21,044 nt of DNA from contig JANNBJ010000132.1 in NCBI GenBank assembly GCA_031385325.1, positions 1 through 21,044 of the forward strand, written 5' to 3'. Below the pieces are notes generated by a model that was not told the DNA's origin, made no database searches, and worked only from the letters and a program-made list of their open reading frames with translations. The DNA is from SYFY01 sp031385325. GTDB taxonomy: Bacteria > Pseudomonadota > Gammaproteobacteria > Pseudomonadales > Azotimanducaceae. This document shows, one piece after another, positions 7,369 through 13,758 of the stretch. The stretch's first letter is position 1, and the number at the start of each line of letters is the position of its first letter. Position numbers and translations under genes: made by a program.

Positions 7369-7767
7369 ATGGCATCATTGCCTTTTGTCTTGAAACTCCT
7401 TGCCCCCTTGTTCTTCATCATCGCCGGTATGCACCTCGTCTTCGGACTGGATGCAGAGAGCATGCTCGGCGCACAGGTATCAACTGAGACGGCGATCGAT
7501 CCCACGCTGAACAGCCAGAACAGGTTTTACGGTGTCGCGTTCGCCCTGTACGGCGTGATCCTCTACATGAGTGCGCTGGACCTGCGACGTTACGAACCCA
7601 TTCTCAAAGCGTCCATGTTCGTGTTTTTCGCTGCTGGAGTGTCACGTTTAGTGTCCTGGACCATTGAAGGACAGCCCAGTGCGCCAGTCGCTCTTCTTGC
7701 AGGTGTTGAGTTGATTGGGCCATGGGTGTTGCTGTTCTGGATCTCCCGCTCCAAAGTGTCGGCCTGA
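7369..7767 (+). CDS. DUF4345-like four-helix membrane protein
   Basis: This 132-residue protein has four hydrophobic segments: around residues 6-25, 48-65, 77-95 and 103-124. The sequence APLFFIIAGMHLVFG, then NRFYGVAFALYG, matches the DUF4345 pattern. ATG 7369 is preceded by GGAG at 7360-7363 with a 5-base spacer. The longer in-frame start at 7240 would read through the preceding gene and is rejected. Function unknown; inner membrane. Confidence 0.78.
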   Translation: MASLPFVLKLLAPLFFIIAGMHLVFGLDAESMLGAQVSTETAIDPTLNSQNRFYGVAFALYGVILYMSALDLRRYEPILKASMFVFFAAGVSRLVSWTIEGQPSAPVALLAGVELIGPWVLLFWISRSKVSA

Positions 7768-7789
7768 CACATAACGACTCGAAGTCATC

Positions 7790-8362
7790 ATGCCCAAACA
7801 CCTCTATCTGGTGCGCCATTGTGAGTCGTCCGGGCAGGCCGGTGATTCACCACTTACTCAGGCAGGGTTCGCGCAGGCTGAAGCACTCGCATCATTTCTC
7901 AGTGGGCTTGGTGTGGAGTTGCTTGTTTCAAGCACCTACACACGCGCTCACCAGTCCATACAACCTTTGTCTTCCAGGCTCGGGCGGGACATCCAGCTCG
8001 ACCCCCGACTGATAGAACGAAAGCTGAGCGCCGAGCCGATAGAGGATTGGCGAGGGGCTATTCGATCGAGCTTTGACGATCTCGATCTGTGTTTTCCTGG
8101 CGGTGAATCGTGTCGCGCAGTCATGGTTCGTGGGCGAGCGGCCATCGATCACATTCTGGCGCAGCAGCAAAGTGTCAGCGTCGTTGCCACGCACGGCAAC
8201 ATGATGACCTTGATCCTGCGCTCGTTCGATCCAGCATTCGGCTTTAACACGTGGGAGCGCTTGTCAAATCCGGATGTCTTCAGCCTGGTTCAACACGGAA
8301 CGGACGTCGCAATTTCGCGTGTGTGGAAACCTGACCCAGGGTCAAGTCAGATCAATGGATGA
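7790..8362 (+). CDS. Histidine phosphatase superfamily (phosphoglycerate-mutase-like) protein
   Basis: This 190-residue protein carries the branch-1 histidine phosphatase signature LVRHCES at residues 7-13, with phosphate-accepting H10, an RHC variant of the usual RHG. A second catalytic histidine is H135 in ATHGN, and there is an intermediate acidic stretch LIERKLSAE. Such enzymes act on phosphoesters or phospho-proteins (SixA, CobC, phosphoglycerate mutase). Its substrate is not evident. The TGA overlaps the ATG of the next gene (ATGA), so the genes are coupled. Confidence 0.88.
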   Translation: MPKHLYLVRHCESSGQAGDSPLTQAGFAQAEALASFLSGLGVELLVSSTYTRAHQSIQPLSSRLGRDIQLDPRLIERKLSAEPIEDWRGAIRSSFDDLDLCFPGGESCRAVMVRGRAAIDHILAQQQSVSVVATHGNMMTLILRSFDPAFGFNTWERLSNPDVFSLVQHGTDVAISRVWKPDPGSSQING

Positions 8363-8838
8363 AGATGCAAATCAGAATCGATGACCTCGCAAGCAACGAG
8401 GTGCATGCACTTCTCAACGAGCATCTGCAGAATATGCACGAACTGTCTCCGCCAGAAAGTGTCCATGCACTGGATCTGGACAAACTGCGATGCCCCGAGA
8501 TCACGTTCTGGACGGCATGGGACGGACGCACGCTGATGGGATGTGGTGCATTGAAGGAACTCGACAGTACACACGGAGAGATCAAGTCAATGCGCACGCC
8601 GAGTACCCTTCGGCGTCGAGGTGCAGGACGTCTCATGCTCGGCCACATCATCGCGGTTGCGAAGTCACGTGGTTACCAACGTCTCAGCCTGGAGACCGGC
8701 TCGTCGGATGCATTCAAACCGGCACAACAACTCTACGAACAGTCCGGCTTTTTCCGCTGTGGTCCTTTTGGAGATTACGTTGAAGACCCCTACAGCGTTT
8801 TCATGACCATCACTTGGACGCCAATTCAGAGGAGCTGA
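8359..8838 (+). CDS. GNAT-family N-acetyltransferase
   Basis: This 159-residue acetyltransferase shows the acetyl-CoA binding motif RRRGAGRLML (Q/RxxGxG/A) and the usual GEIKSMRT strand before it. The C-terminal LYEQSGFFRCGPF is the typical distal element. It belongs to a group of small GNATs of the YafP/ElaA-like type; acceptor unknown. The start overlaps the stop of the histidine phosphatase, and the stop is one base from the next start, so these three genes form a tight transcription unit. Confidence 0.87.
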   Translation: MKMQIRIDDLASNEVHALLNEHLQNMHELSPPESVHALDLDKLRCPEITFWTAWDGRTLMGCGALKELDSTHGEIKSMRTPSTLRRRGAGRLMLGHIIAVAKSRGYQRLSLETGSSDAFKPAQQLYEQSGFFRCGPFGDYVEDPYSVFMTITWTPIQRS

Positions 8839-8839
8839 C

Positions 8840-9283
8840 ATGTTGATCCCTGTTCTGCAATTCATCGCGGTTTTGTCCACCTCCCTGTTCGCAGGTGCAG
8901 CGCTATACATCAATCTCGTTGAGCACCCAGCTCGCATGGGGCTGGACACGACCTCGGCATTCAATCAATGGGCACCAAGCTATGCGCGAGCGACCTGGCT
9001 GCAAGGCCCGCTTGCCGTTTTGGGTCTGCTCGGCGGTATCGCTGCGTGGTTACTCGGTGAGCCGATTGGCTGGCTGATTGGTGCGTTGCTGATTGGCGCC
9101 GTCGTGCCGTTCACGTTCGGCGTCATCATGCGTACCAATCACACGCTGCTTACCCCTGGCCGAGATACATCAAGCGCGCAGACACGTGAGCTGTTGGTGC
9201 ACTGGGGCCACCTGCATGCCGTTCGTACTGCGCTCAGTGTGGCCAGCACAATCGTGTTTCTCTGGCTGATGATCGGCAACTGA
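8840..9283 (+). CDS. DUF1772 (anthrone-oxygenase-like) membrane protein
   Basis: This 147-residue integral membrane protein has four predicted helices: about residues 6-28, 55-73, 77-97 and 127-145. The sequence HPARMGLDTTSAFNQWAPSYARATWLQGPLAVLGLLGG, followed by MRTNHTLL, resembles the DUF1772 family, related to fungal anthrone oxygenases. AGGAG just upstream of ATG 8840 supports the start. It is the last gene of the long co-directional series, before the island at 9300. Function unknown. Confidence 0.8.
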   Translation: MLIPVLQFIAVLSTSLFAGAALYINLVEHPARMGLDTTSAFNQWAPSYARATWLQGPLAVLGLLGGIAAWLLGEPIGWLIGALLIGAVVPFTFGVIMRTNHTLLTPGRDTSSAQTRELLVHWGHLHAVRTALSVASTIVFLWLMIGN

Positions 9284-9308
9284 ATACGTTTCAGTTGCTT
9301 GACGGCCT

Positions 9309-9336
9309 CGTGGGAGTATCCCGACGTGTTTTTTTT
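9309..9336 (+). terminator. Rho-independent terminator candidate
   Basis: CGT and GGGA (309-315) pair with TCCC and ACG (319-326) around a three-base loop with one bulged G, followed by eight consecutive T residues at 9329-9336. It sits 25 bases after the DUF1772 stop and would end the + strand series before the island. The stem is short (7 bp with a bulge), so moderate confidence. Confidence 0.5.
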
Positions 9337-9380
9337 GGAATACCCGATCGATTTCATGTTTGTTTATAACTACGCTTTTC

Positions 9381-9445
9381 GTATATTTATACATTGACGT
9401 AAAATCATCTTTAGTATATCTATACCTAATCTTTATACGTATAAA
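9381..9445 (+). promoter_or_regulatory. Operator-like palindromes and promoter of the MmpA/MmpB module
   Basis: Three palindromes built on TATAC precede mmpA: GTATATTTATAC at 9381-9392, GTATATCTATAC at 9414-9425, and TTTATACGTATAAA at 9432-9445. Centres are 33 and 19 bases apart. Between the first two lies TTGACG (9394-9399), a good -35; with a 17-base spacer the -10 would be TATCTA at 9417-9422, inside the second palindrome. The layout fits autorepression by the HTH protein encoded immediately downstream. Confidence 0.6.
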
Positions 9446-9467
9446 GTCTACTTATGGATAGACGACG

Positions 9468-9932
9468 ATGAGCATGAAACAAGTAGTCGCCGCGCAGTAC
9501 CGGGAAAATGTGAATGCGGCCCGCAAAAAGTTAGCCGGGCTCCATACCCCCTCGGAGGGATGGCTACGCAGCACCCGGAAAGCCCTTGGCATGTCCGGTG
9601 CGCAGCTTGCGCGGCGCATAGGGATCACTCGCGGTGCAATTTCCAACGTTGAAAAGGCCGAGCTTGATGGGGGCGTTACTATCAAGACTATGCAGCAAAT
9701 GGCCGCCGCCATGAAATGCCACTTCGTTTACGCGATTGTTCCCGAAGAGGACATCGAGAAGATCATTGGTCGGCGGGCTCAGGAGCGGGCTCATGAACTC
9801 GTAAAAAGAGCCAGTGTTCATATGGCGTTTGAAAATCAGGCGCTGTCAAAGGAACTGCTGAAGGCTGATATCACCCGGGTGGGAAAAGAGCTTCTGGAGA
9901 AGCGAACTTCAGAGCTCTGGAATGACGACTAG
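9468..9932 (+). CDS. mmpA: Mobile mystery protein A (XRE-family HTH regulator, likely antitoxin-like)
   Basis: This 154-residue protein matches the 'mobile mystery protein A' family. It begins MKQVVAAQYRENVNAARKKL, has a Cro/C1 helix-turn-helix (about residues 39-90: RKALGMSGAQLARRIGITRG...SNVEKAELDGGVTIKTM), then PEEDIEKIIGRRAQERAHELVKRASVHMAFE. The partner mmpB always follows in known occurrences of this pair, which is found on mobile elements. The stop codon overlaps the mmpB start by 11 bases. The gene is AT-richer than its neighbours. Acting as a repressor of its own promoter is inferred from the three palindromes upstream. Confidence 0.85.
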   Translation: MSMKQVVAAQYRENVNAARKKLAGLHTPSEGWLRSTRKALGMSGAQLARRIGITRGAISNVEKAELDGGVTIKTMQQMAAAMKCHFVYAIVPEEDIEKIIGRRAQERAHELVKRASVHMAFENQALSKELLKADITRVGKELLEKRTSELWNDD

Positions 9933-10533
9933 AAAAAAAATCACTGATGAACCTGATGGCGCAACGCCACTAGAGCCAGAAGAACTGGAAGGCCTTATTC
10001 ACCAGCAGGTGAGGACGCGCAGCCAATTGGATCAGGTAGAGCAGATCAATATTCTTGAAGGATTAAGATGGCTCGGAAACAAGAAAAATCAAGAGCCACT
10101 CACGGAAGCATTTGTATTGGAGGTTCACAAAAAGCTATTCGGACAGGTATGGGTCTGGGCAGGAAAATTTCGAAAGAGCGAAAAGAACATTGGATGTGAT
10201 CCGCTTCAAATTGCCATTCAGCTGCGCCAGCTTCTGGATAACACTAATTTCTGGATAGAGCACCAGACATACAAACCGCTGGAGATTGCGGCTCGTTTCC
10301 ATCACGGTCTGGTGAAAATTCACCTGTTCTCAAATGGCAATGGCCGTCATGCCCGTATCATCGCCGATACTCTGCTTGCACATACGATGAAGCAGAAGCC
10401 CATTGACTGGGCTGGCGGGCAGGATTTGCAGAATGAATCGGAGCGCAGGAAAACCTATATTGCGGCACTGCGCGCGGCGGATGGGCAGGACTATGATCCG
10501 CTGCTCATATTTGTCGGCTCAAAGACGAGTTAA
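9922..10533 (+). CDS. mmpB: Mobile mystery protein B (Fic-domain protein)
   Basis: This 203-residue protein matches 'mobile mystery protein B'. The Fic active-site loop HLFSNGNGRHAR lies at residues 134-145, with catalytic H134 and R142. It departs from the classical HPFxxGNGR by L135 for Pro and N138 for Asp/Glu; Asn at that position is usual in this family. Upstream are an INILEGLRW segment (resembling the Fic inhibitory-helix region, E-G retained but without the S/T) and WVWAGKFRKSEKNIG. Fic proteins typically transfer AMP from ATP to a target hydroxyl; the target here is unknown. The gene overlaps mmpA by 11 bases. Confidence 0.86.
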   Translation: MTTRKKITDEPDGATPLEPEELEGLIHQQVRTRSQLDQVEQINILEGLRWLGNKKNQEPLTEAFVLEVHKKLFGQVWVWAGKFRKSEKNIGCDPLQIAIQLRQLLDNTNFWIEHQTYKPLEIAARFHHGLVKIHLFSNGNGRHARIIADTLLAHTMKQKPIDWAGGQDLQNESERRKTYIAALRAADGQDYDPLLIFVGSKTS

Positions 10534-10560
10534 GGAATGTCAGATTTATCAGACATTCCT
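10533..10560 (+). repeat. Inverted repeat just after mmpB stop
   Basis: A 9-bp perfect stem, AGGAATGTC (10533-10541) and GACATTCCT (10552-10560), with a 10-base loop, begins at the last base of the mmpB stop codon. No T-tract follows, so it may be an mRNA 3' stabilising hairpin or an element border rather than a terminator. Confidence 0.6.
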
Positions 10561-10562
10561 GT

Positions 10563-10589
10563 GTGGTGCAGGGATGCACCACCATTTTT
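10563..10589 (+). terminator. Rho-independent terminator after mmpB
   Basis: GTGGTGCA (10563-10570) and TGCACCAC (10575-10582) form a perfect 8-bp stem with a GGGA loop, followed by CATTTTT (T-tract 10585-10589). This is a good intrinsic terminator for the mmpAB unit. Confidence 0.7.
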
Positions 10590-10630
10590 CATGCGTGAAA
10601 CGCAGGGCCTCTTTTTGAAGAGTAGGGCGA

Positions 10631-10647
10631 GGAATACGAAGTGTTCC
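10631..10647. repeat. Short hairpin ahead of the 32-bp repeats
   Basis: GGAATAC (10631-10637) pairs with GTGTTCC (10641-10647) across a GAA loop with one G-T wobble. A further CTCTT/AAGAG hairpin lies at 10609-10622. Role unknown. Confidence 0.4.
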
Positions 10648-10743
10648 GACCTCTGCAAGTCGCTACAGCGACTTGCTTGGACCTCTGCAAGTCGCTGTAG
10701 CGACTTGCTTGGACTTGATCAATTCGCAGGAGCGAATTGATCA
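10648..10743. repeat. Three tandem 32-bp units, each a hairpin
   Basis: Three consecutive units occupy 10648-10679, 10680-10711 and 10712-10743. Each carries an 8-bp inverted repeat round a 4-base loop: CAAGTCGC-TACA-GCGACTTG, CAAGTCGC-TGTA-GCGACTTG, and CAATTCGC-AGGA-GCGAATTG. Units 1 and 2 differ only at the two loop positions; unit 3 differs at several places, but the stem change G-C to T-A is matched on both arms, and its stem is extended by TGAT/ATCA to 12 bp. Centres are spaced exactly 32 bases. This looks like a REP-like or element-border hairpin family. Confidence 0.8.
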
Positions 10744-10913
10744 GAGTTACTTTAGAATTTCTCCCCAGGATGTCACGGGGCCGATGGACACCAGAACATT
10801 TTCCGGTCATTCGTGGGAGGAGGTCACACCTGAACTCCTCCGCCAAACCAGCTTCCTTTTGCTCTGGGTTCGCGAACCCGCTTCCCGAAACACGACCAGC
10901 CTCTTGTAACAGG
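10744..10913. other. Intergenic stretch between the hairpin array and the glycosylase gene
   Basis: No gene is evident. Two structures are visible: GGAGGAG (10816-10822) pairing with CTCCTCC (10835-10841), and the perfect 14-base palindrome GGGTTCGCGAACCC at 10866-10879. Neither has a T-tract. The region probably holds the 3' end of the - strand glycosylase transcript. Confidence 0.4.
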
Positions 10914-11798
10914 CTACCCGAGATCCTCCACCCGCTTCGGCCAATCAGCCTTCAACAACCGCGACAACGCGCGGTCCGCCAGCAGGCGTCCACCGGTCTG
11001 GCACGTGGGGCAGTAGTTGGCTTCGTTTTCCGCGTAGACAATGCGTTGCACTGCCGTGCCGCACACCGGGCAAGGCTCCCGGAACTTCCCGTGCACCGCC
11101 ATGTTGGCGTGAAATGCCGTCACCTTGCGCGGGAAGTTGTCGCCTGCCTCGGCACGTAATTGCGAGGTCCAGTCCGCCAACACACTGGCGCATGCCAGCT
11201 TCAGCTCTGCGCACTCATCGTCGGTCATATCCCTCGGGCGTTTGAACGGCGACAGGCGAGCGCGCAGCAGAATCTCGTCGGAGTAGGCATTGCCGATTCC
11301 GGCAAAAACCCGTTGATCGGTGAGCGCACGTTTGAGCGTGTGGTTGCTGCTGCGCAAACGCGCAGTGAAATCCGGCGCGGACAAACCGGCCAGTTCAAGA
11401 CCGCCAAGGTTGAGCGCAGCCAGTGCCTCGTCTCCGTCGACCAGTCGCAACGACGCGCGCTTCTTCTTACTGGCCTCGGTGAAGAGCACGCTGCCGGTAC
11501 TGAATTCAAAAACACCGAGCAGATTCCGCTTCGAGGGTGAGCGACTCGTTGTGTGCCACTGCAATCGACCCGAGATCATCAGGTGCAGGACAAGGAAGCA
11601 GCTGCCGTCCAGCTCGCACACGAGCTGTTTCGACAGCCGACGCCATCCAACTACACGCCGCCCAAAAAGCTGCTCCGGGGCAGGAGTTACCGTCCTCAGC
11701 AGAAACGGGCTCTCAAGCGTAATGCCGGTCAGCGTTGAGCCCTTGGTCAGCTTGTCCAGATGTTCAATGTAGATCGTGAGATCAGGCAGCTCCGGCAT
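10914..11798 (-). CDS. Fpg/Nei-family DNA glycosylase (formamidopyrimidine-type)
   Basis: This 294-residue base-excision-repair enzyme starts at ATG 11796-11798, giving MPELPDLTIY; the family needs the N-terminal Pro2 nucleophile and Glu3 after Met removal, so the longer frame beginning at 11870 is not the true start. GGGAG sits upstream. K57 in RRLSKQLV matches the conserved K57 of Fpg. The helix-two-turn-helix is near DQRVFAGIGNAYSDEIL. A C-terminal zinc finger follows (CPVCG then NYCPTCQ). It differs from E. coli Fpg at the zinc-finger arginine (R258), where this protein appears to have Asn in ENEANYC. Subfamily with PELPDLT rather than PELPEVE; substrate range uncertain. Confidence 0.9.
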   Translation of the reverse strand: MPELPDLTIYIEHLDKLTKGSTLTGITLESPFLLRTVTPAPEQLFGRRVVGWRRLSKQLVCELDGSCFLVLHLMISGRLQWHTTSRSPSKRNLLGVFEFSTGSVLFTEASKKKRASLRLVDGDEALAALNLGGLELAGLSAPDFTARLRSSNHTLKRALTDQRVFAGIGNAYSDEILLRARLSPFKRPRDMTDDECAELKLACASVLADWTSQLRAEAGDNFPRKVTAFHANMAVHGKFREPCPVCGTAVQRIVYAENEANYCPTCQTGGRLLADRALSRLLKADWPKRVEDLG

Positions 11799-12029
11799 TT
11801 CGAACTCCCACGCGTGGTTGGTCCATGCTAACCCTCCGGCCAGGAATCTGCGGTCGTCACCGCTCTCCAACTCGCTCGAGCTTCTTCTTGGCCCTCACTT
11901 CAATCACTGAACCACTGGTTTCCACCACTTTCTGACGCTTGGATTCCGTTACGCCCGTGACAGGCACAGTCAGGCCTGTTGGCCGCACGATTATTCTGCG
12001 GATGCGACCATTGCAGCCCGTTGACACGA

Positions 12030-12827
12030 CTAGCTGGAAAGACGCCCCGAAGCGGCTTCCTGATCGTGGGAGGTCATGGTGTGAGCAGGCTGGAAACAAG
12101 CGAACAGGATACCCGTCGCAGCCATCGTCCAGACGATCAACGCACCAGTTGGCCAGTCCGTCAGCAACGAGAGGATCAGACCAGTAAAATAGCCGACGCC
12201 GCCCACCGCGTAAGCTTGCGCCAATCGGTAGCGCGTTGCCGCGCGAGTTGCCAATGCTGGAATGATCAAGGTGGAGAAGACCAGGTACACGCCCACGATC
12301 TGCACTGATGCGGTCACCGACAATCCAAACAACAGGTAGAAACCCAAGCGCCCGAGACGGGACGGCCCGACTCCGAACCACGCGGCAATGACGATGGCAG
12401 TGAGTGCTGCAACCACGCCAAGTTGCGGGTAACCGACCCACAGGATCTGGCCAACCAGCAGGTCCTTCAGGTATTCACCGGCATGGACGTTGCCGGCCAG
12501 CAGCAATACCTGCAGCGTTGCCGCGAGCACAAAGACGGTGCCGATAATCCCCTCCTGGATATCCGGCCAGCGACGTTCGGTCCAGGTCATGAACAGTGCG
12601 CCGGCCAACGCCGCCGTGAGCGCGGACATCTGCAACGCAACACTGCCCGCTCCCATCCCGAAAAAGTCAGCCGCAATCACGCCGACGCCGGCAATCTGCG
12701 CAATGGCGATATCGATGAACACAATGCCCCTGCGCAGCACCTGGATGCCTAGCGGCACATGGGTTGCCGTAACAAGCAGACCAGCCAGCAGCGCTGGCAT
12801 GAGGATGTCGATTTCCAGCCCTTCCAT
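12030..12827 (-). CDS. znuB: ZnuB-like ABC transporter permease (ABC-3 family)
   Basis: This 265-residue inner-membrane permease has about seven or eight hydrophobic segments. Typical ABC-3 (zinc/manganese) features are VPLGIQVLRRGIVFIDIAIAQIAGVGV near residues 25-51 and SVQIVGVYLVFSTLIIPALATRAA near 175-198. It follows the ZnuA-like gene directly (start one base past the preceding stop), so the two are translated together. Its C-terminus ends AHTMTSHDQEAASG. The transporter should import zinc or a related metal using an ABC ATPase; none is encoded next to it, unlike standard znuACB loci. Specificity for zinc is inferred from family and partner. Confidence 0.82.
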   Translation of the reverse strand: MEGLEIDILMPALLAGLLVTATHVPLGIQVLRRGIVFIDIAIAQIAGVGVIAADFFGMGAGSVALQMSALTAALAGALFMTWTERRWPDIQEGIIGTVFVLAATLQVLLLAGNVHAGEYLKDLLVGQILWVGYPQLGVVAALTAIVIAAWFGVGPSRLGRLGFYLLFGLSVTASVQIVGVYLVFSTLIIPALATRAATRYRLAQAYAVGGVGYFTGLILSLLTDWPTGALIVWTMAATGILFACFQPAHTMTSHDQEAASGRLSS

Positions 12828-12828
12828 A

Positions 12829-13731
12829 TCAATTCCTTGCCTTTTCCAGCCGTTCGATGATGTCGTCGAACAAGCCGAACAGATCTTTGGCGCCGGGAGT
12901 GCCGCCGACGGTGTAGGGAAGATCGACCAGCGGAACGTCTGTGTGCTCGGATAACCACTGTGGCGCTTTGGGATCGGTGTACATGCTGCGGGTGATTGCG
13001 TCTGCGCCGTCGCGCTGGATCCGGCTGACCAGTTCCGCGAGGTACCCGGCGCTCGGCGGGATACCTGGCTTCGGTTCGATATCCATCACCTCTACCAGGC
13101 CGAGCCAGTGGATCAGATATACCGAGTCCTTGTGGTACGGCACCAGACGCATCCCTTTCAGTGTCATTGCGCGCTGCTCCCAGCGAGTAATTGCGGCTCG
13201 CCAGCGTGCCTGGAAGTCTGCTGCTCGGACGGCGTAGTACGCAGCGTTTGCAGGATCAAGAGTGGCCAGCCGATCGCTGAAGACGGTCGCGACCTTCGCG
13301 ATGTTGTGCGGATCGAGCTGAATGTGGGGATTGCCGCCGGGGTGAATATCCCCTTCCGCCCGATCAAGGCGACTCGGTACTTCAAGCTTGTCGACGTAGT
13401 CGGCTGCGGCGATGTAGCCGGGAGTTCCGGTCTGCACCTTGCGGTTGCCAGCCGTCTGCATCAACACCGGCAACCATCCCGCTTCCAGTTCTGCCCCGGT
13501 GCAGATAGCAAGATCAGCACCGCGCATGCGGGCTACAAGACTCGGGCGAGCTTCGATCCGGTGTGGATCCTGCAGGGGGCTGGTGGCCTGATACACGGCG
13601 ACCTTGTCACCTCCGAGTTCTCCCGCCAGCGACGCCCACTCAGGCAGACAGGCGAACACATCGAGTTTTGCATATGCCGGTGCCGGGATGATCGTGATGA
13701 ACATCAGTACGAACAGGCTGTTTCGGATCAT
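12829..13731 (-). CDS. znuA: ZnuA-like periplasmic metal-binding protein
   Basis: This 300-residue cluster A-I solute-binding protein has an N-terminal signal peptide (residues 1-21, cleavage near AYA-KLD). Likely metal ligands are H57 in DPHRIEARPS, H136 in GNPHIQLDP, H200 in VPYHKDS and D270 in LVDLPYTVGG, matching the three-histidine plus acidic site of ZnuA. It lacks the long His-rich loop found in many ZnuA proteins. In the periplasm it would deliver zinc (or Mn/Fe) to the adjacent permease. Gene order is porin, ZnuA, ZnuB. No Zur box was recognised. Confidence 0.85.
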   Translation of the reverse strand: MIRNSLFVLMFITIIPAPAYAKLDVFACLPEWASLAGELGGDKVAVYQATSPLQDPHRIEARPSLVARMRGADLAICTGAELEAGWLPVLMQTAGNRKVQTGTPGYIAAADYVDKLEVPSRLDRAEGDIHPGGNPHIQLDPHNIAKVATVFSDRLATLDPANAAYYAVRAADFQARWRAAITRWEQRAMTLKGMRLVPYHKDSVYLIHWLGLVEVMDIEPKPGIPPSAGYLAELVSRIQRDGADAITRSMYTDPKAPQWLSEHTDVPLVDLPYTVGGTPGAKDLFGLFDDIIERLEKARN

Positions 13732-13758
13732 GTCGGTAGGCTCCTGGTGTGGAATGCA

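Noticed and set aside
6855..7505. 216-residue - strand ORF
   Set aside because: It is antisense to two better supported + strand genes (6885-7295 and 7369-7767), each with a good ribosome site and family-like sequence.
10537..10740. 67-residue + strand ORF across the hairpin region
   Set aside because: Its codons are dictated by the inverted repeats and terminator; no ribosome site and no recognisable protein pattern.
10648..10743. Short CRISPR-like array
   Set aside because: The 32-bp units are contiguous without spacers, each unit is itself palindromic, and no cas gene is present.
11857..12027. Possible 56-residue basic ORF on the - strand directly after znuB (GTG start, SDR-like tail KKKLERVGER)
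   Set aside because: No ribosome site, no family resemblance, non-ATG start; could be chance. It is certainly not a ZnuC ATPase.
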